Shown here piece after piece: positions 1 through 8,386 of a stretch of 64,000 bases of DNA (positions are counted from its first letter, which is position 1; every line of letters begins with the position of its first letter). Origin of the DNA: Oscillospiraceae bacterium (GTDB lineage: Bacteria; Bacillota; Clostridia; Oscillospirales; Ruminococcaceae); assembly GCA_017847885.1 (NCBI GenBank), contig JAGAUA010000020.1:124001-188000 (forward strand), written 5' to 3'. Under the pieces are notes generated by a model. The model ran no database searches. It was not told the DNA's origin and saw nothing but the letters and a program-made list of their open reading frames with translations. A program made the translations under genes and the position numbers.

Positions 1-883
1 CCTCCGAAAGACAGCTTTGCGCTTCTTTTATTTCGTATTCATAGCCGTTGCAAAGGTGGGGAGTAACGCTTTCCTCAAGGAGCTTGCCGTTTTTGTCGAA
101 AAGGCGAACGGTGTCCGTGCAGAAAAACCACGGGTCAAAGGCTATCCTGCCCTCCGTGCCGACGATGACAGCGCGGTTCTCGTTTTCCATGTCAAAGCCC
201 GAGGTAATGCTTGCAAAGGCGTTCGGGTACTTCATAATGACAGCCTCGTCCATGTCAACGCCGAGACCGCCCACGTATGCCGAGGAGTTTATTTCGCAAG
301 GCTCAAAGCCGAGAAAAGCCGTAACAAAGCTGATTGGGTATACACCCAAATCAAGGAGCGAGCCGCCGCCCAGCTCGGGACGGAAAAGCCTGTCCGTGGG
401 GTCGAAGTCAACGGGGTTGGAAAAGTCCGCGCGTATAGCCCGTATTTCGCCTATCCTGCCCTCGGAAGCCCACTTCTTAGCCGTAAGAAACGCAGGCTGG
501 CACTTCATCCACATTGCCTCCATGAAAAAAAGTTTTTTCTCCCTTGCATTGGAAATAAGCTCTTCAAGCTGTGCGGAATTGAGGGTTATACTCTTTTCGC
601 AAAGCACGTTTTTCCCGTGCTCAAAGCAAAGCTTCACATTTTCATAGTGGCAGCTCATTGGCGAGGCAACATAAATGATATCCACGTTGGGGTCGGCGGC
701 AAGCTCCTCATAGCTTCCGTAAAAGCGTTCCGCGCCGTATAAACTGCCGAATTCCGCAGCTTTTTCCCCACTTCTCGAAGCGCAGGCGTAAAGCCTTGCG
801 TCGGAAACGGAATTCACAGCCTTTGCAAAGGTGTGAGCAATTTTTCCCGTGGCAAGAATACCCCAGTTGGTAATTTCAGACAT
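1..883 (-). CDS. Gfo/Idh/MocA-family oxidoreductase (3' end outside window)
   Basis: Open frame from ATG at 883 (AAAGGAG upstream) running off the left edge without a stop; about 294 codons are visible. The N-terminus has a Rossmann-type NAD(P) segment (NWGILATGKIAHTFAKAV), then VASPMSCHYENV, an EKS version of the family EKP motif, and FMEAMWMKC, a pattern typical of dihydrodiol dehydrogenase-like members. The C-terminal alpha/beta domain carries GGGSLLDLGVYP. These proteins oxidise or reduce sugars and cyclic alcohols with NAD(P); the substrate cannot be read here. It is followed upstream on the same strand by the 113-aa gene at 902-1243 with only 18 bp between them, so the two are probably co-transcribed. 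Confidence 0.88.
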   Translation of the reverse strand, partial: MSEITNWGILATGKIAHTFAKAVNSVSDARLYACASRSGEKAAEFGSLYGAERFYGSYEELAADPNVDIIYVASPMSCHYENVKLCFEHGKNVLCEKSITLNSAQLEELISNAREKKLFFMEAMWMKCQPAFLTAKKWASEGRIGEIRAIRADFSNPVDFDPTDRLFRPELGGGSLLDLGVYPISFVTAFLGFEPCEINSSAYVGGLGVDMDEAVIMKYPNAFASITSGFDMENENRAVIVGTEGRIAFDPWFFCTDTVRLFDKNGKLLEESVTPHLCNGYEYEIKEAQSCLSE

Positions 884-901
884 AGCAATGCTCCTTTCCC
901 G

Positions 902-1243
902 TTATTCTTCGGTTTTGTTCCATATTCCCTTTTCGGGTGGGATACTCCAATATCCGCGGCTTTTGGGCAGCAGGGTATGCTCCTTGTGCCAGATGCGGAA
1001 CTGCTCCTCAACCCAATCGCAGGCGGCGTGGTAGCCGTCACGGGTGATGTCGAATTCCGCCTCGGAAACAAGCTCCGACTTTTCAAAGCAGTTTATGCCG
1101 TACCACACCTGCGCAAGCAGCTTTTCCTTTGGCGTAAAGCGGAAGTTGAAGTCGTCCTGCTTGTCGCCTCGCTTGTTGCCGCTGTATTTTCCGCCCATGT
1201 CGAAATATTCGAATTCGGGTATCTTAAACACTCTTTCTTCCAT
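902..1243 (-). CDS. hypothetical protein, 113 aa
   Basis: Starts at ATG 1243 behind AAGGAA and a clear promoter. The product is soluble, rich in Trp and acidic residues (VWYGINCFEKSE, AACDWVEEQFRIWHKEH, GYWSIPPEKGIW), with no signal peptide or membrane segment. I do not recognise the family. It lies 18 bp upstream of the oxidoreductase gene on the same strand, so a shared transcript is likely, which is weak evidence for a related role. Codon use matches the neighbouring chromosomal genes. Confidence 0.75.
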   Translation of the reverse strand: MEERVFKIPEFEYFDMGGKYSGNKRGDKQDDFNFRFTPKEKLLAQVWYGINCFEKSELVSEAEFDITRDGYHAACDWVEEQFRIWHKEHTLLPKSRGYWSIPPEKGIWNKTEE

Positions 1244-1272
1244 ATGATCATTCCTTTTAAGGTAATGCTACA

Positions 1273-1301
1273 ATTATACCACATTTTTCGGTATCATTCA
1301 A
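1273..1301 (-). promoter_or_regulatory. sigma-A-type promoter for the 902-1243 gene
   Basis: On the minus strand: TTGAAT (1296-1301), 17-bp spacer, TATAAT (1273-1278), about 30 nt before the start codon. Confidence 0.65.
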
Positions 1302-1355
1302 GCTTTCTTGCAAGAAGCTGCGGAGAAATCAAAAGTGGCTTTGCATTTTTTGCAA

Positions 1356-1384
1356 TTGACTTTTACTTATGATTTTGTTATAAT
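1356..1384 (+). promoter_or_regulatory. sigma-A-type promoter for the GNAT gene
   Basis: TTGACT (1356-1361), 17-bp spacer, TATAAT (1379-1384), followed by a GGGGAG ribosome site and ATG at 1424. Confidence 0.7.
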
Positions 1385-1423
1385 AAGCAAAGCGATAAAT
1401 CGGAAATGGTGGGGAGATATTAA

Positions 1424-1879
1424 ATGGAAAAAGCAAAATATTGCTTTAAAAAGTTAGACGAAAGTGCAATTTCTATTATCAAAGAATTGTTTGTCAGTGT
1501 TTTTTCAAATGAACCGTGGAATGATGATTGGTCAGATGAAAATCAACTGCATTTGTATATACAAGATTTAATAGGGCAAAGCAACTCCTTGACTTTCGGA
1601 TTGTTTGAAGGAACAGAATTGATTGGCATCTCTATGGGGCATATAAAGCATTGGTATACCGGCACAGAATACCTTATTAATGAATTATGCATCGACAACA
1701 CTAAACAGGGGCAAGGAATCGGTACGATGTTTCTGAATATGATAGAAAGGAATTGCAAGGAGCTTGGATTGACGCATATTTTTTTACTGACGGAAAACGA
1801 TGTTCCGGCATTTGAGTTTTACAAGAAAAATGGATTTTGTGAATTAGAAAATAGTGTGTCATTTGCCAAGGAACTATAA
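1424..1879 (+). CDS. GNAT-family N-acetyltransferase, 151 aa
   Basis: Single GNAT domain: the acetyl-CoA pyrophosphate loop is visible as NTKQGQGIGTMFLNMIE (Q/R-x-x-G-x-G type) after beta-4 LINELCIDN, and the C-terminal beta-alpha unit FLLTENDVPAFEFYKKNGF is typical. The acceptor substrate cannot be inferred; small GNATs of this kind act on amines, antibiotics or protein N-termini. ATG 1424 is preceded by GGGGAG. The coding sequence is clearly more AT-rich than its neighbours (many AAA, TTT and ATT codons) and it sits alone between its own promoter and a terminator, suggesting recent acquisition. Confidence 0.88.
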   Translation: MEKAKYCFKKLDESAISIIKELFVSVFSNEPWNDDWSDENQLHLYIQDLIGQSNSLTFGLFEGTELIGISMGHIKHWYTGTEYLINELCIDNTKQGQGIGTMFLNMIERNCKELGLTHIFLLTENDVPAFEFYKKNGFCELENSVSFAKEL

Positions 1880-1884
1880 AGAAA

Positions 1885-1914
1885 AGCCTGAGAAGATCAC
1901 ATTCTTCTCAGGCT
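1885..1914. terminator. bidirectional rho-independent terminator
   Basis: Perfect 12-bp stem (1885-1896 with 1903-1914), 6-nt loop TCACAT, T-rich on both strands. It separates the converging GNAT gene and the lipoprotein operon. Confidence 0.85.
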
Positions 1915-1940
1915 ATATTTCTTTACGGACTTTTGCGTTT

Positions 1941-3221
1941 TTATTCAAATTCTCTTATGGGAAGCTCCGAAGCGATCTGTATTTTCAGGTAAGTCGGTTT
2001 GCTGTCGATATTATAAACACATTCACAGTAAATATAAACCTCCGCAGGTATCTCCTCGCCGTTGTCAATAAAGCTTTGCTCGTTGTAATATTTTAACGGG
2101 TCAATTTTCAGCTCGGGCAGATACCATCTCGGCGCGTCATTCCTGCGGTAAACCGTTCCGTCTATTTCAGCATAGACCTCATTTATGTATTTCCGCATAT
2201 ATTCGTCAAGCAGGGGAGCTTCGGTGACAGTAAAATCGGCGTATCCGGCGCAGTCTATGTTTTTTCTGAAAAAGGTTTCCTCGAAAAATGCCTGCATTTC
2301 CGCAAGGCTCATTCCAACGTCAGCTTCGGTATATTCAATGCCGTCAACAACCGTTGTAAGCGGTTTTTCGGGAACATTTCCTCCGCCGAGAATTTTGTTC
2401 AGCGTTTCCGTGCGCAGGGTAACGGCGTTGTAAAGCAGAGCCGCTTCATCGCCGAAATATTCCTCATATGAAAGCTCATCGAGCCGCCAGCCGTATTCAT
2501 CAGACTTTTTCAGCGTAATAAAAAATCTTTCCGGGTCGTCGGAAACGCCCTCTGCTTCCACGATAAGCTTGACCGTGGCATCGTTGTATTCGGTAATGAA
2601 AAAATCATCATACACAACAGCAGGCATTACGCCGAGGTACATACTGCGCATACACAGCACGCCGTCAATGGTTTTGTAGTTCGGTATCGGCATATTGTTA
2701 ATACCGACGGTGCTTTCAAAAAGCTCGGCGTACATATCGTCGTCCGAAATATAGTCTTCCGTAAAAACCGACCTGAAATATTCCAGCAGTTCCTTTTCAT
2801 CCTTGGCAAATTCGGGTCTGACAGCATTGTAGCAGTATTCCTCTTCGTCGTTGCGTTCGGGAATATTATTTTCATCAATGTATTCGATATCGCTGTAATT
2901 TGTATTATAAAATCCGGTTTTGTTTGCGTAAAACAAGGCTCTTGCGTCCGAAATTTTCTCGACCGCCGCCGTGATTTCTTTGTACGTTTCATCATCGACC
3001 TTTACCGTGTCGGCAAAGGGGTCGAACACCGCCAGCTCTATCGGCTGGATTTCCTGCACAGGCTCGGTAATAACTTCCGTTGTAAGCGACTCGGTAAGGG
3101 TAAGCGCGGTGGTGGGGACGGTGGTTTCCGCAGCCGCAGAGGTGTACTCGGGCGCAGGATTTTCCGCGGCGCAGGCAGTCAGCATTACCGCCGCAAGGGG
3201 TATGTAAATCAGCTTTTTCAT
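1941..3221 (-). CDS. lipoprotein, IseA-like two-module protein (paralogue 1)
   Basis: Starts at ATG 3221 (AAAGGG upstream; matches the N-terminus of the adjacent paralogue; an in-frame ATG at 3242 is further from a ribosome site). The signal peptide ends in the lipobox LTAC, followed by a Ser/Thr-rich linker to about residue 60, as in surface lipoproteins of gut Firmicutes. The globular part appears to contain two similar modules, each with an L-x3-F-T/I-x2-Y helix-strand and a Y-x-x-I/D-G-x-L/V-Y/C strand pair. This resembles the DL-endopeptidase inhibitor IseA fold, but the assignment is tentative. It is the last gene of a three-gene lipoprotein operon, 13 bp after paralogue 2. Function unknown; a cell-wall or substrate-binding role is inferred only from location. 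Confidence 0.8.
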   Translation of the reverse strand: MKKLIYIPLAAVMLTACAAENPAPEYTSAAAETTVPTTALTLTESLTTEVITEPVQEIQPIELAVFDPFADTVKVDDETYKEITAAVEKISDARALFYANKTGFYNTNYSDIEYIDENNIPERNDEEEYCYNAVRPEFAKDEKELLEYFRSVFTEDYISDDDMYAELFESTVGINNMPIPNYKTIDGVLCMRSMYLGVMPAVVYDDFFITEYNDATVKLIVEAEGVSDDPERFFITLKKSDEYGWRLDELSYEEYFGDEAALLYNAVTLRTETLNKILGGGNVPEKPLTTVVDGIEYTEADVGMSLAEMQAFFEETFFRKNIDCAGYADFTVTEAPLLDEYMRKYINEVYAEIDGTVYRRNDAPRWYLPELKIDPLKYYNEQSFIDNGEEIPAEVYIYCECVYNIDSKPTYLKIQIASELPIREFE

Positions 3222-3234
3222 AACGTCAACCCTT

Positions 3235-4533
3235 TCATTCAAGCTTCGTTATGGGAAGCTCCGAAGCTATATAAAGATAATCAAGCTTTTGATAATTGCC
3301 GCTGTGGTCGTCGGCATAAACAATTGTAAGCTTCGTCCGAAGTTCACTTTCTTTCACATAATCGTAGAACGGCTGGGAAATGATAAAATAGCTGTCAACC
3401 TGATAGCCGCCGCCCGATTGCTCCATTATGCCATACGGGTCAATTTTCAGCTCGGGAAGATACCATTTGGGCGCGCTGTCTTTGCGGTACAAGACCCCGT
3501 CCTGCTCACAGTAAACATCGTAAATGTACTTTTCAATGTATTTGCCGCGGAGGGAAGCGCCGTCCGTCCAATCGGGGTTGAACTCGTACTCGCGGAAGGT
3601 TATTTCAAAAAATCCGCACATTTCCTCAAGAGTCATACCCGTGTCGGTTTCGGTGTAAGCCTCGCCGTCAACGGTTATTTTTCTTGCATTTTCGGGAACA
3701 TTTCCTCCGCCCAGCACGGCGTTTAGCGCGTCCTCCCTAAGCGATACGGCATTGTAAAGCAGCTGTGCTTCATTTTCATAATATTCCTTTGCATCAACGG
3801 AATCAAGCCGCCAGCCGTATTCCTCCGACTTAACAAGCTTCATTGTGAAACGATACGGCGGATAAGCCACACCGTACCCATAGGCAACAGCTGTGGCGGT
3901 GTTTCCGTCAAATTCGGCAATTGAAACTTCGCTGAAATCAATCCCAGCCATAACTCCGTTGTATTGCTGTTTTATGCAAAGCGTCCCGTCAATGGTTTTG
4001 TAGGACGGCTGACTATCATACTCTGACGGCGTAAAAAGGGCTTCTTCAAGACCTTCGTCGGAGATATAGTCCTCGGTGAAGATACCGCGCAGATATTGTT
4101 TCAGCTCGTTCTCGGTCTTGGCAATCTCGGGATTTATCGGAACAAAAGCGTATTCAAATTCTTCGCTTTTTTCAAGAATATTTTCCGTATCGGAATATAA
4201 TACACATTTTGATTTGCTGTCAAATCCTGAAGGATTTGCAGAAAGTATCGCCCGTCCGTCCGAAATCTTCTCCACCGACACCGCGATTTCTTTGTACGTT
4301 TCATCATCAACCTTTACCGCGTCGGCAAATGGATTGTAAACCGCCAGTTCTATCGGCTGGATTTCCTCCACAGGCTCGGTAATAATTTCCGTGGTGAGCG
4401 ACTCCGTAAGGGTCAGCGCGGTGGTGGGGACGGTGGTTTCCACCACCGTGGTTGTGTTTTCGGGGACGTTGTTTTCCGCGGCGCAGGCGGTGAGCATTAC
4501 CGCCGCAAGGGGTATGTAAATAAGCTTTTTCAC
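3235..4533 (-). CDS. lipoprotein, IseA-like two-module protein (paralogue 2)
   Basis: GTG start at 4533 overlaps the TGA of the upstream gene (GTGA), implying translational coupling. The first 19 residues are identical to paralogue 1 (signal peptide and LTAC lipobox), followed by a Thr-rich linker and the same two-module architecture: FTEDYISDEGLEEALF with YKTIDGTLCIKQQY, and later YIYDVYCEQDGVLYRKDSAPKWYLPELKIDP, whose last part is nearly identical to paralogue 1. The two genes are a tandem duplication that has diverged mostly in the first module. Membrane-anchored and extracytoplasmic. IseA-type inhibitor is the closest family that comes to mind, held with low confidence. Confidence 0.8.
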   Translation of the reverse strand: MKKLIYIPLAAVMLTACAAENNVPENTTTVVETTVPTTALTLTESLTTEIITEPVEEIQPIELAVYNPFADAVKVDDETYKEIAVSVEKISDGRAILSANPSGFDSKSKCVLYSDTENILEKSEEFEYAFVPINPEIAKTENELKQYLRGIFTEDYISDEGLEEALFTPSEYDSQPSYKTIDGTLCIKQQYNGVMAGIDFSEVSIAEFDGNTATAVAYGYGVAYPPYRFTMKLVKSEEYGWRLDSVDAKEYYENEAQLLYNAVSLREDALNAVLGGGNVPENARKITVDGEAYTETDTGMTLEEMCGFFEITFREYEFNPDWTDGASLRGKYIEKYIYDVYCEQDGVLYRKDSAPKWYLPELKIDPYGIMEQSGGGYQVDSYFIISQPFYDYVKESELRTKLTIVYADDHSGNYQKLDYLYIASELPITKLE

Positions 4534-5933
4534 AGAATTTCCCCTGCCTTTTCGTAAAAAATATTTTCAGCAATGTCATATGTTAAGAGGTCGTTGAAAT
4601 AATCCTGCATCGTGTCCGTATAGCAATCGTCAAGCGCCGTATCATAGGGGGTAACATTGCCTGCCGCAACAGCTTCCGCAGCGGACAGATACACTGAAAA
4701 GGTGTCCTGACCGTAAAACTCAGAGTACCCCAAACCGCTCTCGGCAAACATTTTCAGCGCCGAACGGCTGTTGCAGCAATCACCCATTTCCGCGGTAAAT
4801 CTCAACATATTTTCGCTGTCGCAGGTGAGTTTTTTTAACACGTCGCCGCAAAGGTCAAGGTTGTCCGTGCGGCTTGAAATGCAGAGAAACGCTCCGCCCC
4901 AGTAATAGGGCTTGGGCGGTTGGCATACGCCAAATATGCCGACTGCTTCCGAGTCGCTCCACATGGGGATAAGCTGCTCGGAATACCACGAAGCAAGGCA
5001 GAAGCCAAAGGTGTTTCCCTCGGAGTTTTGCTCGCTTATCCATTGGTCGGTCCACATGGGGTAATTGGGACTATAGCCGCTTATAATATCGCGGCGCATA
5101 TCCTCCGTCCACAAGCGGCAGGAATTGTCGATGCAGATATTTCCGCCGCCGTCAACCCACGGAGAAGTGCGGTTTTGCCCGTAAAGCCTATATGTCTCAC
5201 CTGCCGAGGAGACCATATAGTACCCCTTTTCCGCAAGGGCGGAAGCCGTGCCCTCCCAATCGGCGGATATAAGCCCGTGAATGTAGTCGGGGTCGTCATT
5301 GCCGAAAACCTCCAGCGCAATGTCGCGGCGGTATACGAAAACTCCCGGCTCAGCCTGCCAGCTTGCCGCCTTTAAAATGCCGTCGCTTGACGTCCCCAGC
5401 GAAAGGGTGTAGGGAAACATATCGGCAGTATCCGCCTCGGTAATCCCGGCTTCCTGCAAGGGTAGGGTCATGTCCGAATTTATAAACGGAAGAATATAAT
5501 CGGGCTCGGCGAGGAAAATATCTATCGGCTCTTCGTCAGCTGCAAAAGAATTATTCAGCGCACCAACATATTCGTCGGTTTCATTGGGGTAACGAACATA
5601 CTCAAAGCTGACACCCTCGGGAAGATTTTCTGCGCCGTAAAGAAGCTCAAAAACGTTCTGCAATTCCTCATTGCGGCTTGCAACGCGCAGAACAGTTCCG
5701 CTGTTTCGGTATGGGTCTGCCGCTTCCGTGACCGTATCCGTTTCGGAAGTTGTTTCGGTAATTTCCTCTGTTGTATCGTCAATGATAAACGTTTGAACAG
5801 GCTCGTCGGTAATTTCGTCAATCAGTATATCGTCTCCGTTTGCGGTATCATTGCCGCTTGTGCAGCCCGACATTGACGCTGCAAACGCCGCCGCAGAAAC
5901 AAGCGACAGCACCCTTTTTATTCCGTCCCTCAT
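4530..5933 (-). CDS. extracellular solute-binding lipoprotein (ABC importer family 1-like)
   Basis: Starts at ATG 5933, with GGGGG about 9 nt upstream. Signal peptide with lipobox MSGC, then an acidic and Thr-rich linker (about residues 25-75), then a periplasmic-binding-protein fold starting TVLRVASRNEELQNVFELLYG. Later Trp- and Tyr-rich stretches (SPWVDGGGNIC, PPKPYYWGGAFLCIS) fit carbohydrate binding, and SAAEAVAAGNVTPYD near the C-terminus is typical of sugar-binding proteins. It heads an operon with two paralogous lipoproteins. No permease or ATPase lies nearby, so either those are encoded elsewhere or the protein serves as a sensor. Length (467 aa) is normal for the family. Confidence 0.82.
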   Translation of the reverse strand: MRDGIKRVLSLVSAAAFAASMSGCTSGNDTANGDDILIDEITDEPVQTFIIDDTTEEITETTSETDTVTEAADPYRNSGTVLRVASRNEELQNVFELLYGAENLPEGVSFEYVRYPNETDEYVGALNNSFAADEEPIDIFLAEPDYILPFINSDMTLPLQEAGITEADTADMFPYTLSLGTSSDGILKAASWQAEPGVFVYRRDIALEVFGNDDPDYIHGLISADWEGTASALAEKGYYMVSSAGETYRLYGQNRTSPWVDGGGNICIDNSCRLWTEDMRRDIISGYSPNYPMWTDQWISEQNSEGNTFGFCLASWYSEQLIPMWSDSEAVGIFGVCQPPKPYYWGGAFLCISSRTDNLDLCGDVLKKLTCDSENMLRFTAEMGDCCNSRSALKMFAESGLGYSEFYGQDTFSVYLSAAEAVAAGNVTPYDTALDDCYTDTMQDYFNDLLTYDIAENIFYEKAGEIL

Positions 5934-5963
5934 AGCTGAACCCCCATTTTAATTGTTAAGAAA

Positions 5964-5992
5964 ATTATAACATTCCTTATGGGGCAAGGCAA
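5964..5992 (-). promoter_or_regulatory. promoter of the lipoprotein operon
   Basis: Minus strand: TTGCCT (5987-5992), 17-bp spacer, TATAAT (5964-5969); about 30 nt before the start of the solute-binding gene. Confidence 0.6.
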
Positions 5993-6014
5993 CAACAGCG
6001 CCGTTACAGCTTGG

Positions 6015-6404
6015 TTACATTTCGGAAAAACGCCTGTTGAAAAAATCGCTCAGTATGATAACGGTTATCGTCAGGAAAAACCACATCACCGAAAAAGGCA
6101 GGCATATCTGCCCGAAAAGGTTGAACATCATTCCCGAGTAATCCCAGACGTTCCACCCCAGCCACAGGTTGACTATGCACCCTGCGATAAACTCCAGCAG
6201 GGTTATTGTTACCGCCCCGAAAAGACATTTCATAAGCAGCGGCTCATGGGGACGCGCTGTAAATCTGCGGTACAGTATCAGAAAGCATAAGCCCCCCGTA
6301 AGGGTCATGCTCCAATGAGTAAAGCCGCGGAACAGCACCTCGATAAGCGAGTATAGCAGTCCGCCGAAAAGAAAAATTATAAAGCCTTGCTTTGCAGACG
6401 ACAT
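6015..6404 (-). CDS. putative ABC-transporter type IV (CmpB-like) membrane protein
   Basis: 129 aa with four predicted membrane helices. The segment GWNVWDYSGMMFNLFGQICLPFSVMWF is characteristic of the PF06541-like 'putative ABC-transporter type IV' family found in many clostridia; the family has no established function. ATG 6404 is preceded by GGAGGT. It lies upstream of, and in the same direction as, the lipoprotein operon, but that operon has its own promoter. Confidence 0.75.
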   Translation of the reverse strand: MSSAKQGFIIFLFGGLLYSLIEVLFRGFTHWSMTLTGGLCFLILYRRFTARPHEPLLMKCLFGAVTITLLEFIAGCIVNLWLGWNVWDYSGMMFNLFGQICLPFSVMWFFLTITVIILSDFFNRRFSEM

Positions 6405-6492
6405 TCAAGCACCTCCGAAAGTAATTTGTATAGCTTTATTTTTTGTGTATCGCGCCTCGGTATTACGGGTAAGTTATGTTAAAATTAATCAG

Positions 6493-6521
6493 TTGACACT
6501 ATACAAAAAAAGTGGTAAAAT
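6493..6521 (+). promoter_or_regulatory. promoter of the alarmone synthetase gene
   Basis: TTGACA (6493-6498), 17-bp spacer, TAAAAT (6516-6521). Confidence 0.7.
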
Positions 6522-6578
6522 AAAGCTGTTATTACTCAGGCAATGTCGTGTTGCCTTAATATTGAAAGGAACGTAAAA

Positions 6579-7268
6579 ATGCCGCTTGAACTTATGGAAA
6601 AGGCTTTTGCCGAGGTTTTGGGCACCTCCGACAGCGGAGAGACTCTCGAAAAAATGATGAATGATTTTGCCGCAAGAATGCAGCTTTACCGTGCAGGTAT
6701 AAAGGAGATACGAACCAAGCTTGAGATACTGGACGAGGAGTTTCAGACAAAGTATTCCTACAACCCCATACATCACATCGAGTCAAGGCTGAAATCGCCC
6801 AGAAGCATAGTCAAAAAGGTCAAGGCGAAGGGCTTTGCCGTGACGGTTGAGTCCATTTCGGAAAACATTACCGACGTTGCGGGCATACGTGTTATCTGCA
6901 ACTATATCGATGATATTTACCGCGTTGCCGACCTGCTTACGGGTCAGGACGACGTAAAGCTTATCCGCGTCAGGGACTATATCAAAAACCCCAAGCCGTC
7001 GGGATATAAGAGCCTGCACATAATTGTTGAGATACCGATTTTCCTTTCGACAGGGGCAATTCCCATTCCCGTTGAAATTCAGATACGCACCATTGCAATG
7101 GACTTCTGGGCAAGCCTTGAACACAAGCTGAAATACAAGACCGCCAACGATGTTTCTCCCGAGCTTCGTGAGCGGCTCAAGGTGTGTGCCGAGAAAATCT
7201 CCGTTCTTGACACGGAAATGCAGGACATACACTACACTATTCAAGAGCAGAACGGCATAGAGCAATGA
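6579..7268 (+). CDS. relQ: small alarmone synthetase (GTP pyrophosphokinase, RelQ type)
   Basis: Transfers pyrophosphate from ATP to GDP/GTP to make (p)ppGpp. 229 aa from ATG 6579 (GAAAGGAA upstream), the length of single-domain SAS proteins; no hydrolase, TGS or ACT domain. Synthetase motifs in order: SRLKSPRSIVKKVKAKG (ATP-binding basic stretch), DVAGIRVICNYIDDIYRVADLL, RVRDYIKNPKPSGYKSLH and VEIQIRTIAMDFWASLEHKLKYK (catalytic Glu within the Q-x-R-T region). Monocistronic with its own promoter and convergent with birA, with 11 bp between the two stop codons. Confidence 0.92.
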   Translation: MPLELMEKAFAEVLGTSDSGETLEKMMNDFAARMQLYRAGIKEIRTKLEILDEEFQTKYSYNPIHHIESRLKSPRSIVKKVKAKGFAVTVESISENITDVAGIRVICNYIDDIYRVADLLTGQDDVKLIRVRDYIKNPKPSGYKSLHIIVEIPIFLSTGAIPIPVEIQIRTIAMDFWASLEHKLKYKTANDVSPELRERLKVCAEKISVLDTEMQDIHYTIQEQNGIEQ

Positions 7269-7279
7269 TTTTTCGTGAA

Positions 7280-8251
7280 TTATTCTTCCACAAGGCGTAT
7301 CGTGCCCGAGGTAAGCGCCTTTTCCTCGCCGCTGTCAAGGCGGACGAGAAGCCTGCCTGCTTCGTCAATTCCCGTGCAGTCCATATCCTCCGTGATATCA
7401 TTTTGGGTAACGCTTATTCTCTTGCCGATAACGTTGGAGCGGCTGCGGTACTCCGAAAGGAAGCTTTTGTCGGTAATGGTATCCATCCGCTTTTCAAGGC
7501 AGTTGAGTATCTCCGCCGCAAGCCTGCTTCTTGAAATGTCCTTTCCCGACTCAATTTTCACCGATGTTGCAATGTCGGCGATATCCTTTGGGAAGGACGG
7601 GTTGCGGACGTTTACTCCGATGCCCACAATTGCATATTCCAGACCGCCCTGCTCAACATTTATCGAAGCCTCGGTAAGTATTCCGCAGAGCTTTTTTCTG
7701 CCCGAATAGATATCGTTGACCCACTTTATCTTGCAGTTTAGCCCTGCAACATTTTCTATCGCCTCTGCGACCGCCACCGCCGCGCAGGAGGTGATGAGCA
7801 GGGAATGTTCCACGGAAAGCTCGGGACGCAGCACCACGCTCATATAGAGTCCCATTCCGAAGGGAGAGTAGAAGCTTTTGCCCGACCTGCCTTTGCCCTG
7901 AGTCTGGATCTCGGATATAACTGTCGTACCGTTCGGAGCACCCAGCTGCGCAAGGCTTTTTGCAAAATTGTTGGTTGAATCTATGGTTTTGAACACGTCT
8001 ATCTTTCTGCCCAGCTCTTTGGTATGCAGATGAGGAATTATCGACTGCTCGCTTAGAAAGTCGCTTTCCTCCGAAAGACAGTAGCCCTTGTTTGTACCTG
8101 CGCAGATAACGTAGCCGTCCTCGCGGAGACGGTTGACCGCTTTCCATACGGCGCTTCTTGTCATGCCCACGCTTTCGGCTATCTCGCTGCCGGAAACGCT
8201 CTTGCCTTTGTTTTCTTCAAGCACCGCCAAAACTTTATCCTTCAACGGCAC
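7280..8251 (-). CDS. birA: bifunctional biotin-protein ligase / biotin operon repressor
   Basis: Activates biotin as biotinyl-AMP and attaches it to carboxylase lysines; the N-terminal domain can repress biotin genes. GTG start at 8251, 6 nt after GGAGGTG. Residues 1-65 form an HTH_11 winged helix (SGSEIAESVGMTRSAVWKAVNRLREDGY). The catalytic core shows STNNFAKSLA, the biotinyl-AMP loop GKGRSGKSFYSPFGMGLYMS and IKWVNDIY, which has Val where most enzymes have the Pro of KWPND. The C-terminal SH3-like domain ends in GEEKALTSGTIRLVEE. No biotin genes are visible, so autoregulation or regulation of distant genes is inferred. Confidence 0.93.
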   Translation of the reverse strand: MPLKDKVLAVLEENKGKSVSGSEIAESVGMTRSAVWKAVNRLREDGYVICAGTNKGYCLSEESDFLSEQSIIPHLHTKELGRKIDVFKTIDSTNNFAKSLAQLGAPNGTTVISEIQTQGKGRSGKSFYSPFGMGLYMSVVLRPELSVEHSLLITSCAAVAVAEAIENVAGLNCKIKWVNDIYSGRKKLCGILTEASINVEQGGLEYAIVGIGVNVRNPSFPKDIADIATSVKIESGKDISRSRLAAEILNCLEKRMDTITDKSFLSEYRSRSNVIGKRISVTQNDITEDMDCTGIDEAGRLLVRLDSGEEKALTSGTIRLVEE

Positions 8252-8291
8252 AAAGTACACCTCCAATATTAATGATAACTCATACACCTTT

Positions 8292-8320
8292 AGCATAGCA
8301 CAAATGCACGGATTAGTCAA
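8292..8320 (-). promoter_or_regulatory. promoter of birA
   Basis: Minus strand: TTGACT (8315-8320), 17-bp spacer, TATGCT (8292-8297). Confidence 0.65.
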
Positions 8321-8386
8321 TCACATTTTTTAGCTTTAGGCATAAAATATTAGGAAGATACTATACTCGGAGGTTTGTGATCGGCT

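Noticed and set aside
6579-7268. Full-length RelA/SpoT
   Set aside because: Only the synthetase domain is present at 229 aa; no HD hydrolase, TGS or ACT domain before or after.
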